NCBI GenBank assembly: GCA_007131555.1
Contig: SLQH01000056.1
Span: forward strand, 1-14,924
Reading direction: 5' to 3'
Length of the DNA: 14,924 bases
DNA from: Planctomycetota bacterium
Lineage (GTDB): Bacteria; Planctomycetota; UBA11346
Shown: positions 8,712 to 14,866 of the stretch, piece after piece
How the letters are laid out: every line of letters starts with the position of its first letter
Numbering within the stretch: position 1 is the first letter of the stretch
The notes under the pieces: model-generated
The model's database searches: none
What the model was told of the DNA's origin: nothing
Seen by the model: only the letters and a program-made list of their open reading frames with translations
Position numbers and translations under genes: made by a program

Positions 8712-9149
8712 TCAATCAGGCCAGGGATCATCGTCATCCAGGAGATCGGCGTCGTCAGGGACCTGAGGCAGATGGGCATTGGTGGCCGGAGTGGTATCGG
8801 CATGGTCGCGACGGCGGAAGAAACCAGTGGTCTGGGGATCTTCACGATAGTGCTTGAGGCCGCGCAGGGCTTGGATGCGTTCGGCATCGACAGCGGATTC
8901 ATGGGTGGTCCGCATGCGATCAAGGGCCTGGACGAGCAGGGGCGTGGTGTCGTCATCAACCGGACCGGCACCGCCAGGCCCATCAGGACGCTTGGTCGGC
9001 GGCGTAGCTGGTCTGGGCCGCCGCCGTTCGAGGGCGCCGCCGTCACCACCGTGGTCCTCCAGATCATTCTCACTGCGTCCACTCTGACGCAGTGAGGGAT
9101 AGGAGCCGACTCCTGGGGCCAGGCCGTTGAGGGGGCGGGTTTCGTCCAT
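8712..9149 (-). CDS. Small acidic, probably disordered protein
   Basis: A 145-residue protein with no recognised family. Residues 1-65 are rich in Gly, Pro, Arg and Asp and look disordered. Residues about 66-103 (TTPLLVQALDRMRTTHESA, then AERIQALRGLKHY) look helical. The tail is very acidic and ends LLDDDDPWPD. Among overlapping frames this one has the most protein-like composition, and it ends on the same strand as its neighbours. The only standard start in the frame is the ATG at 9149, which has no ribosome-binding site. The frame stays open upstream to a stop at 9285-9287 and reads AKCGFTLNTSGQATDTDDI just before the Met. That stretch also looks coding, so the annotated start may be wrong or an upstream frameshift may exist. 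It could still be a spurious frame. Confidence 0.5.
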   Translation of the reverse strand: MDETRPLNGLAPGVGSYPSLRQSGRSENDLEDHGGDGGALERRRPRPATPPTKRPDGPGGAGPVDDDTTPLLVQALDRMRTTHESAVDAERIQALRGLKHYREDPQTTGFFRRRDHADTTPATNAHLPQVPDDADLLDDDDPWPD

Positions 9150-9205
9150 GATGTCATCAGTATCGGTTGCCTGGCCGGATGTATTGAGGGTAAAACCGCA
9201 TTTGG

Positions 9206-9370
9206 CTGGTGAAAAAAGAGGCTTGTCACCAGTCGACCAAGAACAATACCCCTTACTGGTGAAGACGGTTGATGCCTCATGTCCCTACGGCATGGGCCAG
9301 GGTCGGCCTGCATCTATGCCACAGAGGCAGGCTTGGGAGGATCGGTTACGCCGATTATGTCCACCAGTCG
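9206..9370 (-). promoter_or_regulatory. Alternating CTGGTGA elements ahead of the acidic protein gene
   Basis: Read on the - strand, a transcript would meet CGACTGGTGG (9370-9361), TCACCAGT (9262-9255), ACTGGTGA (9233-9226) and then TTTTTTCACCAG (9217-9206). The first and third copies are complementary to the second and fourth. The third can therefore pair with the second (8 bp) or with the fourth (7 bp), but not with both. Such exclusive pairing is the layout of an attenuator or other RNA switch. No peptide leader or known riboswitch was recognised. Confidence 0.35.
9297..9314 (-). repeat. Right copy of the 18-base inverted repeat
   Basis: On the - strand it reads GATGCAGGCCGACCCTGG, 17 of 18 bases identical to the + strand at 8645-8662. 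Next to it, GCCTGC (9306-9311) and GCAGGC (9327-9332) form a separate short inverted repeat. Confidence 0.45.
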
Positions 9371-9386
9371 CCATTCTGACACAGGT

Positions 9387-9404
9387 CCATATCTCTCAAT
9401 ATGG
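9387..9404. repeat. Small hairpin after the coiled-coil gene
   Basis: CCATAT, CTCTCA, ATATGG: perfect 6-bp arms with a 6-base loop, starting 17 bases past the stop codon at 9421-9423. It has no run of T after it on the - strand, so it is weak as a terminator, but it is placed where one would be expected. Confidence 0.35.
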
Positions 9405-9420
9405 GGCCCGATAAGACGGA

Positions 9421-11982
9421 TCACGAGGAGGTCAGGGCCCGTAAGCGAGCCCGCAGCCCGGCCAGTTCCTCACGCATGGCCTGTTTCTCTTCTTCGACAG
9501 CATCAGCCCGTTGCCGGACCTGGACCAGATCGCCCCGAACGGCCGCGATCTTGTCGGTCAGTTCCTTGCGCAGGGCATCGCGTGTGGCTTCGGCCTCCTC
9601 GCGTCGACCACGTTCCTCGGCGATCTGTCCTTCCAGGCGTCGGACGTGGGCCAACTGCTCATCGCGTTGCGCCTGGGCCTGACGGATTTCCTGCTGGAAA
9701 CGTTCCTGGGATTTGGCGCTGAGGCTGCCTGAGCCGGCTTGGGATTCCAGTTCCCGGACCCGTTGCCGTTCTTCCGCCAGTTCGCCGCGCAGCCGGTCGA
9801 GGTCGTCTTGCAGGGCGTCGATCTGGACCCGTTCGATGCCATCGCCATCCAATTGGGATTGCAGGTCGATGATCCTGCGGTCACGCTCCTCAAGGCTGTG
9901 CTCCAGTTCCTCAAGGCGCTTGGTGGTGCCGGCCTGACGGGCTTCCTGGGCTTCCCGCACGGCCGCCAGTTCGCTTTCCAGGCGCTCACGCTCAGCCAGG
10001 GCCTCATCCCGTTCGCGGGCCAGTTCGCTGACCCGAGATTCCCCGCCCTGGCTGCGTTCGTCGGCCCTGGCCCGCAACTCTTCGGCTTCGGCACGGGCTT
10101 CGGCCAATTGTCGTTGGTGGGTAGCGCGTTCCTCCTGCCAGCGGGCGTGCTCTTGGGCCTCTGCTTCCTGTTGCTGGCGTAGCTGCTCGAGTTCTTCCGA
10201 TATCTGGGCGATGCGCATATCGCGATCAGCGATGCCGGCCTCGATCGAAGCCAGCTTCTGCTGCAATTCGTTGTTGTGATGATTGAGGCGCTTCTCGTCC
10301 TCCTTGGCTTGGCGTAGCTGGTCAGTGATGGTGTTGGTATGGGTGTGCAACTGCTGCAACAGCAGGGATCCGGTCGTCAACAGGTCGCCATCGTCATGGC
10401 TGCCGCTGTCGCTGTCGTCCTCGAACTTCTTGAGGGTCCTGGACAGACGCTGGGTTTCCTTCTTGTCGGCCAGCTTGAATTCACGCAGGGCCAGGGCGGT
10501 GTCTTCGGCCAGGGCCGAGAGCGATCCGCACAGTTCGCCTTCGGCGGCCCGTTGCTTGTCGAGTAGACCCTTGAGGGTGGCGATCTCCTCGTCAAGGGCC
10601 GTGATGCGCTCAGAACTCTGGCGTAGGGTGGCGCATTCCTGCTCCTGTTCGCCGAGCTTCTGCTGGGCATCCTTGAGATCGACCTGGATGCTTGCCATCT
10701 CATCACGCAGTTGTGACAGGTCGCTCTTCTTGGCGGTCAGTTCGTCGCTCAGTTCCTGGGCCTCAGTGCGGGCAGCCTCAAGGCGGGCCTTGGTCTTCTC
10801 CAGTTCAGCAGCACTACCGGCGGCCAGTTCCTTCTCAGCTTGCAGTCGTTCGATCTGCTGCTCCTGTTCGGCCTTGGTCGCTTCCAGGTCTTCAGTGCTG
10901 CGTCGGACCCGCGTGGCCAGGGCGGTGATGCTGGCCACCAGAGCGTCAGCGATGGTGCTACCGGCACTCAACAGGTCGTCGCTCAGGTCTTCACGGATCG
11001 GGACCGTTTCCTCCTGGGCGTCTTCAGGCAGTTCCGACAGGGCGACCTCCATCTCGACACGGCCCTGATCAAGCTCTGGCGCCAGGTCTTCGCCAAGATC
11101 ATCACGGTCGAGGATCTGCTTGGCTGCCTGGGACAGATGCTCGCCGAGTTCGAATATGGCGTGTTCGGCATTGTGCAGTCGAACCTGATCACGACCGCAA
11201 CGCTGCTCCAGTTCCCCGACCCGCTCGCTGAGCTGCTGCTTTTCGGCGCTGAGCTTGTGTTCCTTGTCGCTGAGCAGGGCAATGACCTCCTTGCCCGACA
11301 GGACGACTTCCATGGCCTCGGACTTCTCTTCTTCGGCCTGGGTGACCCGTTCCTCCAAGGCGGCGATACGTTCCTTGTCACGCGCCATCTCTTCGGCCAG
11401 GGAGGCCTGGGCCTCAGCTTCGACACGCAAGGTGGCCAGCTCTTCACGGGTATCGCCCAGGGCCTGTTGGGCGGTGGTCAGGGCCTGACGGAGCTCTTCG
11501 GTCTCCTGGTTGTGCTGGTTGTCTTCCTGCTCCAGGCGCTGTTGCAGGGCTTCGATCTGTTCGCGCAAGGAGCGATTGCGGGTGCCCAAGGCGCCAATGG
11601 TGGCCTTGGCGTCCCGCAGGACGGCATCAGCTGTTGACTGGTCCTGATCTGATTGGGCCAGGTCCTTGCTGAGTTGCTGTCTGGCCGGTTCATCGGCGAG
11701 TTCGTCGTCATCCCCGGTCAAGACGATCAGGGTTTCCGCCAACTCACGCATCTCGTCCTGGTCAGGGCCGGCAGGCTGCTGCTCCAGTTCTTGACAGCGT
11801 TGTTCCAGGGCCTTGACCTGATCACGCAGGGCGGTCAGTTCGGCAAGAGCGGTCTCACGTTCGAGGTCCTGCCCCTCACGTTCGGCACGCAGCTGGTCGC
11901 GTTCGTCACAGAGACCCTGGATTGCGGTCAGAATGTCGCCCAGGGGTATTGCTAGCTCTGAGCTATCAGCATCACTGCTCAT
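9421..11982 (-). CDS. Large coiled-coil protein with a degenerate threefold repeat
   Basis: 853 residues, almost all helical and rich in Glu, Gln, Arg, Leu and Ala with heptad patterns. It has no signal peptide, membrane helix, Walker motif or hinge domain, so it is not an SMC protein. It is likely cytoplasmic and structural or a scaffold. Three less coiled segments recur about every 200 residues. They start at ELAETL (80), ELGEHL (278) and ELCGSL (483). Segments 2 and 3 contain DDLLSAGSTI (336-344) and GDLLTTGSLL (532-541). The same LEQRC precedes segments 1 and 2 at 59 and 258, again 199 apart. From about 560 to the end it is an unbroken coiled coil. The ATG at 11982 has AAAGGA nine bases before it, and that site overlaps the stop codon of the upstream gene, so the two proteins are made from one message and probably work together. 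No function can be assigned. Confidence 0.88.
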   Translation of the reverse strand: MSSDADSSELAIPLGDILTAIQGLCDERDQLRAEREGQDLERETALAELTALRDQVKALEQRCQELEQQPAGPDQDEMRELAETLIVLTGDDDELADEPARQQLSKDLAQSDQDQSTADAVLRDAKATIGALGTRNRSLREQIEALQQRLEQEDNQHNQETEELRQALTTAQQALGDTREELATLRVEAEAQASLAEEMARDKERIAALEERVTQAEEEKSEAMEVVLSGKEVIALLSDKEHKLSAEKQQLSERVGELEQRCGRDQVRLHNAEHAIFELGEHLSQAAKQILDRDDLGEDLAPELDQGRVEMEVALSELPEDAQEETVPIREDLSDDLLSAGSTIADALVASITALATRVRRSTEDLEATKAEQEQQIERLQAEKELAAGSAAELEKTKARLEAARTEAQELSDELTAKKSDLSQLRDEMASIQVDLKDAQQKLGEQEQECATLRQSSERITALDEEIATLKGLLDKQRAAEGELCGSLSALAEDTALALREFKLADKKETQRLSRTLKKFEDDSDSGSHDDGDLLTTGSLLLQQLHTHTNTITDQLRQAKEDEKRLNHHNNELQQKLASIEAGIADRDMRIAQISEELEQLRQQQEAEAQEHARWQEERATHQRQLAEARAEAEELRARADERSQGGESRVSELARERDEALAERERLESELAAVREAQEARQAGTTKRLEELEHSLEERDRRIIDLQSQLDGDGIERVQIDALQDDLDRLRGELAEERQRVRELESQAGSGSLSAKSQERFQQEIRQAQAQRDEQLAHVRRLEGQIAEERGRREEAEATRDALRKELTDKIAAVRGDLVQVRQRADAVEEEKQAMREELAGLRARLRALTSS
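10288..10605 (-). repeat. Coiled-coil protein repeat, copy 3
   Basis: Residues about 460-565. ELCGSLSAL at 483 is followed by DDGDLLTTGSLLLQQL at 530-545. It contains a Ser/Asp-rich turn (EDDSDSGSHDD, 521-531). Confidence 0.4.
10873..11232 (-). repeat. Coiled-coil protein repeat, copy 2
   Basis: Residues about 251-370. LEQRC at 258-262 is followed by ELGEHL at 278 and SDDLLSAGSTIADAL near 334-348. An acidic linker (ELPEDAQEET) separates the last two. Confidence 0.4.
11548..11829 (-). repeat. Coiled-coil protein repeat, copy 1
   Basis: Residues about 52-145. LEQRC at 59-63 is followed by ELAETL at 80 and, more weakly, STADAVLRDAKATI near 116-129. It is the most divergent of the three copies. 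Confidence 0.35.
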
Positions 11983-11991
11983 GGTGGTGTG

Positions 11992-11997
11992 TCCTTT
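11992..11997 (-). promoter_or_regulatory. Ribosome-binding site overlapping the upstream stop codon
   Basis: On the - strand AAAGGA starts at 11997, the last base of the TGA that ends the 646-residue gene, and lies nine bases before the ATG at 11982. The arrangement suggests translational coupling of the two repeat proteins. Confidence 0.65.
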
Positions 11998-13937
11998 CAG
12001 GAGGCCTGACGCATGCGGGCGGCCATGGTCTGCAACTGGCCAAGATCAGTAGCCAGACGTTCAATGACCTGGCTGCCGACGGCGAAGTCGTGGAAGAAGC
12101 CGGCCTGGGCATCAGCATCCTCATCGGCCGGGTTGTCCTGTTGATGTTGGCCGCCATAGAGACGGTCATCAAGGGCCAGAACAGACTGTACCAGGTCTGT
12201 CGAGCGCAGCATCTGTTCACGCAGGGTGGCTTCCATCTTGCTGCCATCACCGGCATGTTGTTGGAGGGCGGCAATGCGCTCCCGTTCCTCCAGCAGGGCG
12301 CTGGCCAGTTCGCGGACCAGCGGGACGATCTCGGCCACCACGATCTGGGGATCGCTGTCGCTGTCCGGCGGTACCCGTAGGTTGAGCGGCTCGGCTGCAC
12401 CAACGCTCTGATGCAGATCAATGGCCGCAGAGCGCAGTCCGCTCATGGCTTCAGCCAGATTGGCGGCCGGTTCGGCCATGTCGACGGCATTGAGCGAGCC
12501 CGCCACCAACTGGTCGAAGAGGTTGCGTTGACGTTCATCAGTGATGGCAGGTTGGCCCTGGGCCTCGTCCTGCTGCCGCTGGATCTCGGCCAGACGGGCG
12601 AGGTCACTGCGCAGGGTCTCGATGACCTTGGCTCCCACCTCATAGTCATGGAAGAAGGCCTCTTGGGCGTCGAGGTCCTCATCGGCAGGATGCTCCTGCT
12701 GGTGGCGCCCGGTATAGTGTTCGTTGTCGAGATCAAGGACACCCTGGATGAGTTCAGTGGAGCGCAACATGTGCTGGCGCAAGGTGCCTTCAAGGCGGGC
12801 ATGATCGCTGTGCTGGCCATCGTGGGCGGCGAGGTTGTTGCGGGCCACGCTCAGGGCCGAGGTCATCTCCCGCAGGACATGGGCTGTGCCGGCCAGTACG
12901 ATCCCTGGCTGCCCTTCGGAGTCGGGCACCGCCGTCACAGCGACCCGAGGGGTGGGGGCGTCCTGCGGTAAGACCGCCTCCTGAACCGCCAGGACCATGT
13001 CGCGGGCTCCGTTGAGGGCCTCGCACAGGGCTTCGACCGGTTCCGCCATGTCGACGGCATCCAGCGAGCCTGATTGTACCTGTTTCACCAGTTGCTGCAG
13101 CTGTTGGGACAGCATCTGGGGCTGGGCCTGGGCGTCATCGGCCGGAGCCTGACGCAGGGCATTGAGCTGTTCCAGGTCGGCGGCCAGGGTCTCGACGATC
13201 TTGGCCCCGATGGCGAAGTCATGGAAGAAGGCCTCATGGGCCTCGGCTTCCTCATCAGCCGGATTCTCGTTCTGATGCTTGTCGTGGTAGTAGACGTGAT
13301 CAAGGTTGATAACGTTCTGGACCAGTTCGGTGGCATGGATCATGAGGTCGCGGTTCAGGCCCATGGCCCGATCGCGTTCGGCGATGGTGGTCTGGAGGAT
13401 GCTGCGGGTATTGCCGAGATCCTCTTCGATGACCATCACATCGGCCTGCGCCGCTGCCAGTTCCTCCTGGAGGCGGTCCCGTTCGGCGCTGAGGGCATCC
13501 AGTTGGCCGTGAAGGGCCAGGGCGGTCTCCTTGAGCGCTTCGCTGGCGGCCTCGCTGTTCTCCTGGTCGCTGACTTCGCGGGTCAAAGACTCCATGCGTT
13601 GGCGTAATTCGGCATTGTAGCGTTCTTCTTCTACGCGCCGGGCCTCGGCGGCCTGGCGTTGCTGTTCGGCCTCGCGGGTCCGGCGCATCAGGTCCTCGAC
13701 CTTGGCCTCCGATTCGGCCAGGATCTTCTGCCGTTCAGCGTCATCAAGATGCTCACTGCGTCCGGCCATCACCTGGGTCAGGGCGCGGTTGATGAAGCCT
13801 TTGAGATCGCGCTCCTTCATGACCTTCAGCTTGGCCCGCTGTCCCTTCTGTTTGATCAGCTCGGCGGCGGTGGTCTCTTTGGCCATGCTGTCGAGGCCGG
13901 CATCGATATCGGGCATCTGTTCGTTGTTGTCAGTCAT
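11997..13937 (-). CDS. Helical protein with A-B-A-B-A internal repeats, unknown family
   Basis: 646 residues, soluble, with no signal peptide. Residues 1-90 hold a basic helical segment (LIKQKGQRAKLKVMKERDL, then FINRALTQVMAGR). Residues 90-190 are coiled coil. The rest is two kinds of repeat. A occurs three times (about 190-262, 381-455, 567-640), with PADE at 226, 417 and 603. Its core is a Tyr, then HQ, PADE, an Ala, FFHD, a Gly and a VIETL-like helix ending in DL. B occurs twice (about 290-371 and 480-558), starting SL[DN]AVDMAEP and containing a PDS motif and RExxSAL. The invariant His, Glu and Asp residues of A could bind metal or hold a helical bundle together; neither is shown. The ATG at 13937 is chosen because GGAG lies seven bases upstream. 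The frame stays open to 14183, but that part overlaps the preceding gene and looks non-coding. The gene sits 14 bases ahead of the coiled-coil gene, as a likely partner. Confidence 0.9.
   Translation of the reverse strand: MTDNNEQMPDIDAGLDSMAKETTAAELIKQKGQRAKLKVMKERDLKGFINRALTQVMAGRSEHLDDAERQKILAESEAKVEDLMRRTREAEQQRQAAEARRVEEERYNAELRQRMESLTREVSDQENSEAASEALKETALALHGQLDALSAERDRLQEELAAAQADVMVIEEDLGNTRSILQTTIAERDRAMGLNRDLMIHATELVQNVINLDHVYYHDKHQNENPADEEAEAHEAFFHDFAIGAKIVETLAADLEQLNALRQAPADDAQAQPQMLSQQLQQLVKQVQSGSLDAVDMAEPVEALCEALNGARDMVLAVQEAVLPQDAPTPRVAVTAVPDSEGQPGIVLAGTAHVLREMTSALSVARNNLAAHDGQHSDHARLEGTLRQHMLRSTELIQGVLDLDNEHYTGRHQQEHPADEDLDAQEAFFHDYEVGAKVIETLRSDLARLAEIQRQQDEAQGQPAITDERQRNLFDQLVAGSLNAVDMAEPAANLAEAMSGLRSAAIDLHQSVGAAEPLNLRVPPDSDSDPQIVVAEIVPLVRELASALLEERERIAALQQHAGDGSKMEATLREQMLRSTDLVQSVLALDDRLYGGQHQQDNPADEDADAQAGFFHDFAVGSQVIERLATDLGQLQTMAARMRQAS
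12018..12239 (-). repeat. Domain A, copy 3
   Basis: Residues about 567-640, ending six residues from the C-terminus. The signature is GQHQQDNPADEDADAQ, then GFFHDF. Its DNA is less like copies 1 and 2 than they are like each other. Confidence 0.85.
12264..12500 (-). repeat. Domain B, copy 2
   Basis: Residues about 480-558, starting SLNAVDMAEP and containing RVPPDS and VRELASALLEER. Its first 26 bases (12475-12500) match copy 1 (13045-13070) at 24 positions. Confidence 0.8.
12573..12797 (-). repeat. Domain A, copy 2
   Basis: Residues about 381-455, signature RHQQEHPADEDLDAQEAFFH. The 19 bases at 12644-12662 are identical to 13217-13235 in copy 1. Confidence 0.85.
12825..13070 (-). repeat. 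Domain B, copy 1
   Basis: Residues about 290-371, starting SLDAVDMAEP and containing VPDSEGQPGIVLAG and LREMTSALSVAR. The start is 190 residues before the matching start in copy 2. Confidence 0.8.
13152..13370 (-). repeat. Domain A, copy 1
   Basis: Residues about 190-262, signature KHQNENPADEEAEAHEAFFH. It directly follows the N-terminal coiled coil, so the coil may take the place of a lost B repeat. Confidence 0.85.
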
Positions 13938-13944
13938 GGCGACA

Positions 13945-13948
13945 CTCC
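13945..13948 (-). promoter_or_regulatory. Ribosome-binding site of the A-B-A-B-A gene
   Basis: GGAG on the - strand, seven bases before the ATG at 13937. It supports this start over the longer open frame reaching 14183. Confidence 0.6.
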
Positions 13949-13983
13949 AGGGCATTCGGGCCGATGGGGACGATACAGTGGTG

Positions 13984-13989
13984 ATTATG
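13984..13989 (-). promoter_or_regulatory. Possible -10 element for the repeat-protein operon
   Basis: On the - strand the sequence is CATAAT, five of six bases of the standard -10 box, 46 bases before the ATG at 13937. No good -35 box lies 16-18 bases further upstream, so this is weak. Confidence 0.25.
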
Positions 13990-14032
13990 CGGGCTGTACG
14001 GCGAATACACGGCCATGCCGACGATTGTGAGT

Positions 14033-14068
14033 GGCGGCCAGTAACACACAAGAGAAGGACTGGCCGCC
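14033..14068 (-). terminator. Perfect 10-bp stem-loop after the DbpA-type gene
   Basis: GGCGGCCAGT at 14033-14042 and ACTGGCCGCC at 14059-14068 are exact complements around a 16-base loop. The stem begins two bases after the stop codon of the RNA-binding protein gene. No run of T follows on the - strand. It could end or stabilise that message, work as a factor-dependent terminator, or be a binding site for a protein, including the one encoded just upstream. Confidence 0.45.
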
Positions 14069-14070
14069 GG

Positions 14071-14571
14071 TCAGGGACTGCGATGGGCGGGGGCTCGGCG
14101 TGATTCGAGACGCTCAGGCCGGGTCTGGATGCCGTTGATGCGCAAGGGGGCAAGCTGTTCGATGACCCCATCCAGGCGGTCATCGCGGATGCCGATGGCC
14201 GAGTGGGTGTTGTGGATATCGATCTGGCCGACCTGGCCAGCCTCGGCCCGATCCAGGATCTTGCGCAACTGGCGCATGCTCAGGCCGTGATTGCGGCCGA
14301 CCGCAATCTTGATCCATGACCACCGAGGGGGCGGCTGGGGGCGTTTGCTGACCTGGGTGATGGCGATTGCGTCCAGGGCCTTGCGGGCCTCTTGGCCGTG
14401 GTCCTCGACGATGTCGATCAGGGCTTCATGACCGAAGACCAGGACATGGTCGATCAGTTCCGGGTCCAGGCCGGTGGCCCGCAATACATCGCCTGGGGTG
14501 ATATCGCTGTCGCGTTCCAGCAGCAGATGGAGGCGCACATGACCGGGCTTGATCGGTGGTAGGTCAGGCAT
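14071..14571 (-). CDS. Stand-alone protein with two DbpA-type RNA-binding domains
   Basis: 166 residues. Residues about 83-157 match the C-terminal RNA-binding domain of the DbpA/DeaD helicases: WIKIAVGRNHGLSMRQLRKI, then VGQIDIHNTHSAIGI, then LAPLRINGIQTRPERLE. In DbpA this domain binds a hairpin of 23S rRNA. Residues about 12-78 (VRLHLLLERDSDITPGDVLR, LIDHVLVFGHEALIDIVED, ALDAIAITQVSKRP) look like a divergent second copy. No helicase motif is present, so the protein should bind RNA without unwinding it. An in-frame TAG at 14581-14583 lies three codons before the ATG, which fixes the start; the ribosome-binding site is weak. It is first of five - strand genes, 133 bases ahead of the repeat-protein pair, with a strong hairpin between them. 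The RNA target is unknown. Confidence 0.85.
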   Translation of the reverse strand: MPDLPPIKPGHVRLHLLLERDSDITPGDVLRATGLDPELIDHVLVFGHEALIDIVEDHGQEARKALDAIAITQVSKRPQPPPRWSWIKIAVGRNHGLSMRQLRKILDRAEAGQVGQIDIHNTHSAIGIRDDRLDGVIEQLAPLRINGIQTRPERLESRRAPAHRSP

Positions 14572-14866
14572 TGCCGCACGCTAGGTCGCGTTGCCCGTCA
14601 GCCAAGGGAAAAGGCGCTGTCGTGGCTTGGGTATCCCTGCCTGGGGCTTGGTCATTCTTGATCGTGCACGATGGCTTGCGCCTACTCGTGTGAGCACAAG
14701 ATTGAATGCCGAGACATGTGATCACCATCGCGTCCTGGCATATCGAGTTGCCGGTCGGCGTTGCCAAAAAGACCAAGCCAGGCGACGTGTCAGTCTATTC
14801 CTGACAGGCTCCTAGCCGCATTATTACACGGAGTACCGGGCCTTGGCCCGCGTACATTGGCGGGCG
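14572..14866. other. Divergent intergenic region
   Basis: These 295 bases lie between the leftward DbpA-type gene and a possible rightward gene at 14867. They hold two inverted repeats: GGCTTGGTC (14645-14653) with GACCAAGCC (14771-14779), and TGTCAG (14788-14793) with CTGACA (14801-14806) around seven bases. CTGACA at 14801 followed 15 bases later by TATTAC could be a weak + strand promoter, but the spacing is short. I see no protein-like open frame or RNA gene. Confidence 0.4.
14833..14855. repeat. Interrupted inverted repeat ahead of the right-edge gene
   Basis: GTAC-CGGGCC, TT, GGCCCG, C, GTAC: ten paired bases per arm with one unpaired C. It ends 11 bases before the ATG at 14867, so it could be an operator or an mRNA structure covering the ribosome-binding region. 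No run of T follows. Confidence 0.4.

Noticed and set aside
8576..9313. 245-residue - strand frame across the acidic protein gene
   Set aside because: It is Pro/Ser/Arg-rich with no fold-like pattern and overlaps both the lipoprotein start and the more protein-like frame at 8712-9149.
10840..11637. 265-residue + strand frame opposite the coiled-coil gene
   Set aside because: Its Gln/Gly/Leu/Phe-rich sequence is the complement of Glu/Gln/Leu heptads. No independent evidence supports it.
9421..11982. SMC or Rad50-type ATPase as identity of the coiled-coil protein
   Set aside because: There are no Walker A or B motifs, no signature motif and no Gly-rich hinge. It is coiled coil with short breaks from end to end.
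13938..14183. N-terminal extension of the A-B-A-B-A protein up to 14183
   Set aside because: The extension overlaps the DbpA-type gene and the strong hairpin, and its residues look like translated non-coding DNA (many Pro, Ser, Arg and Cys). The ATG at 13937 has a good ribosome-binding site.
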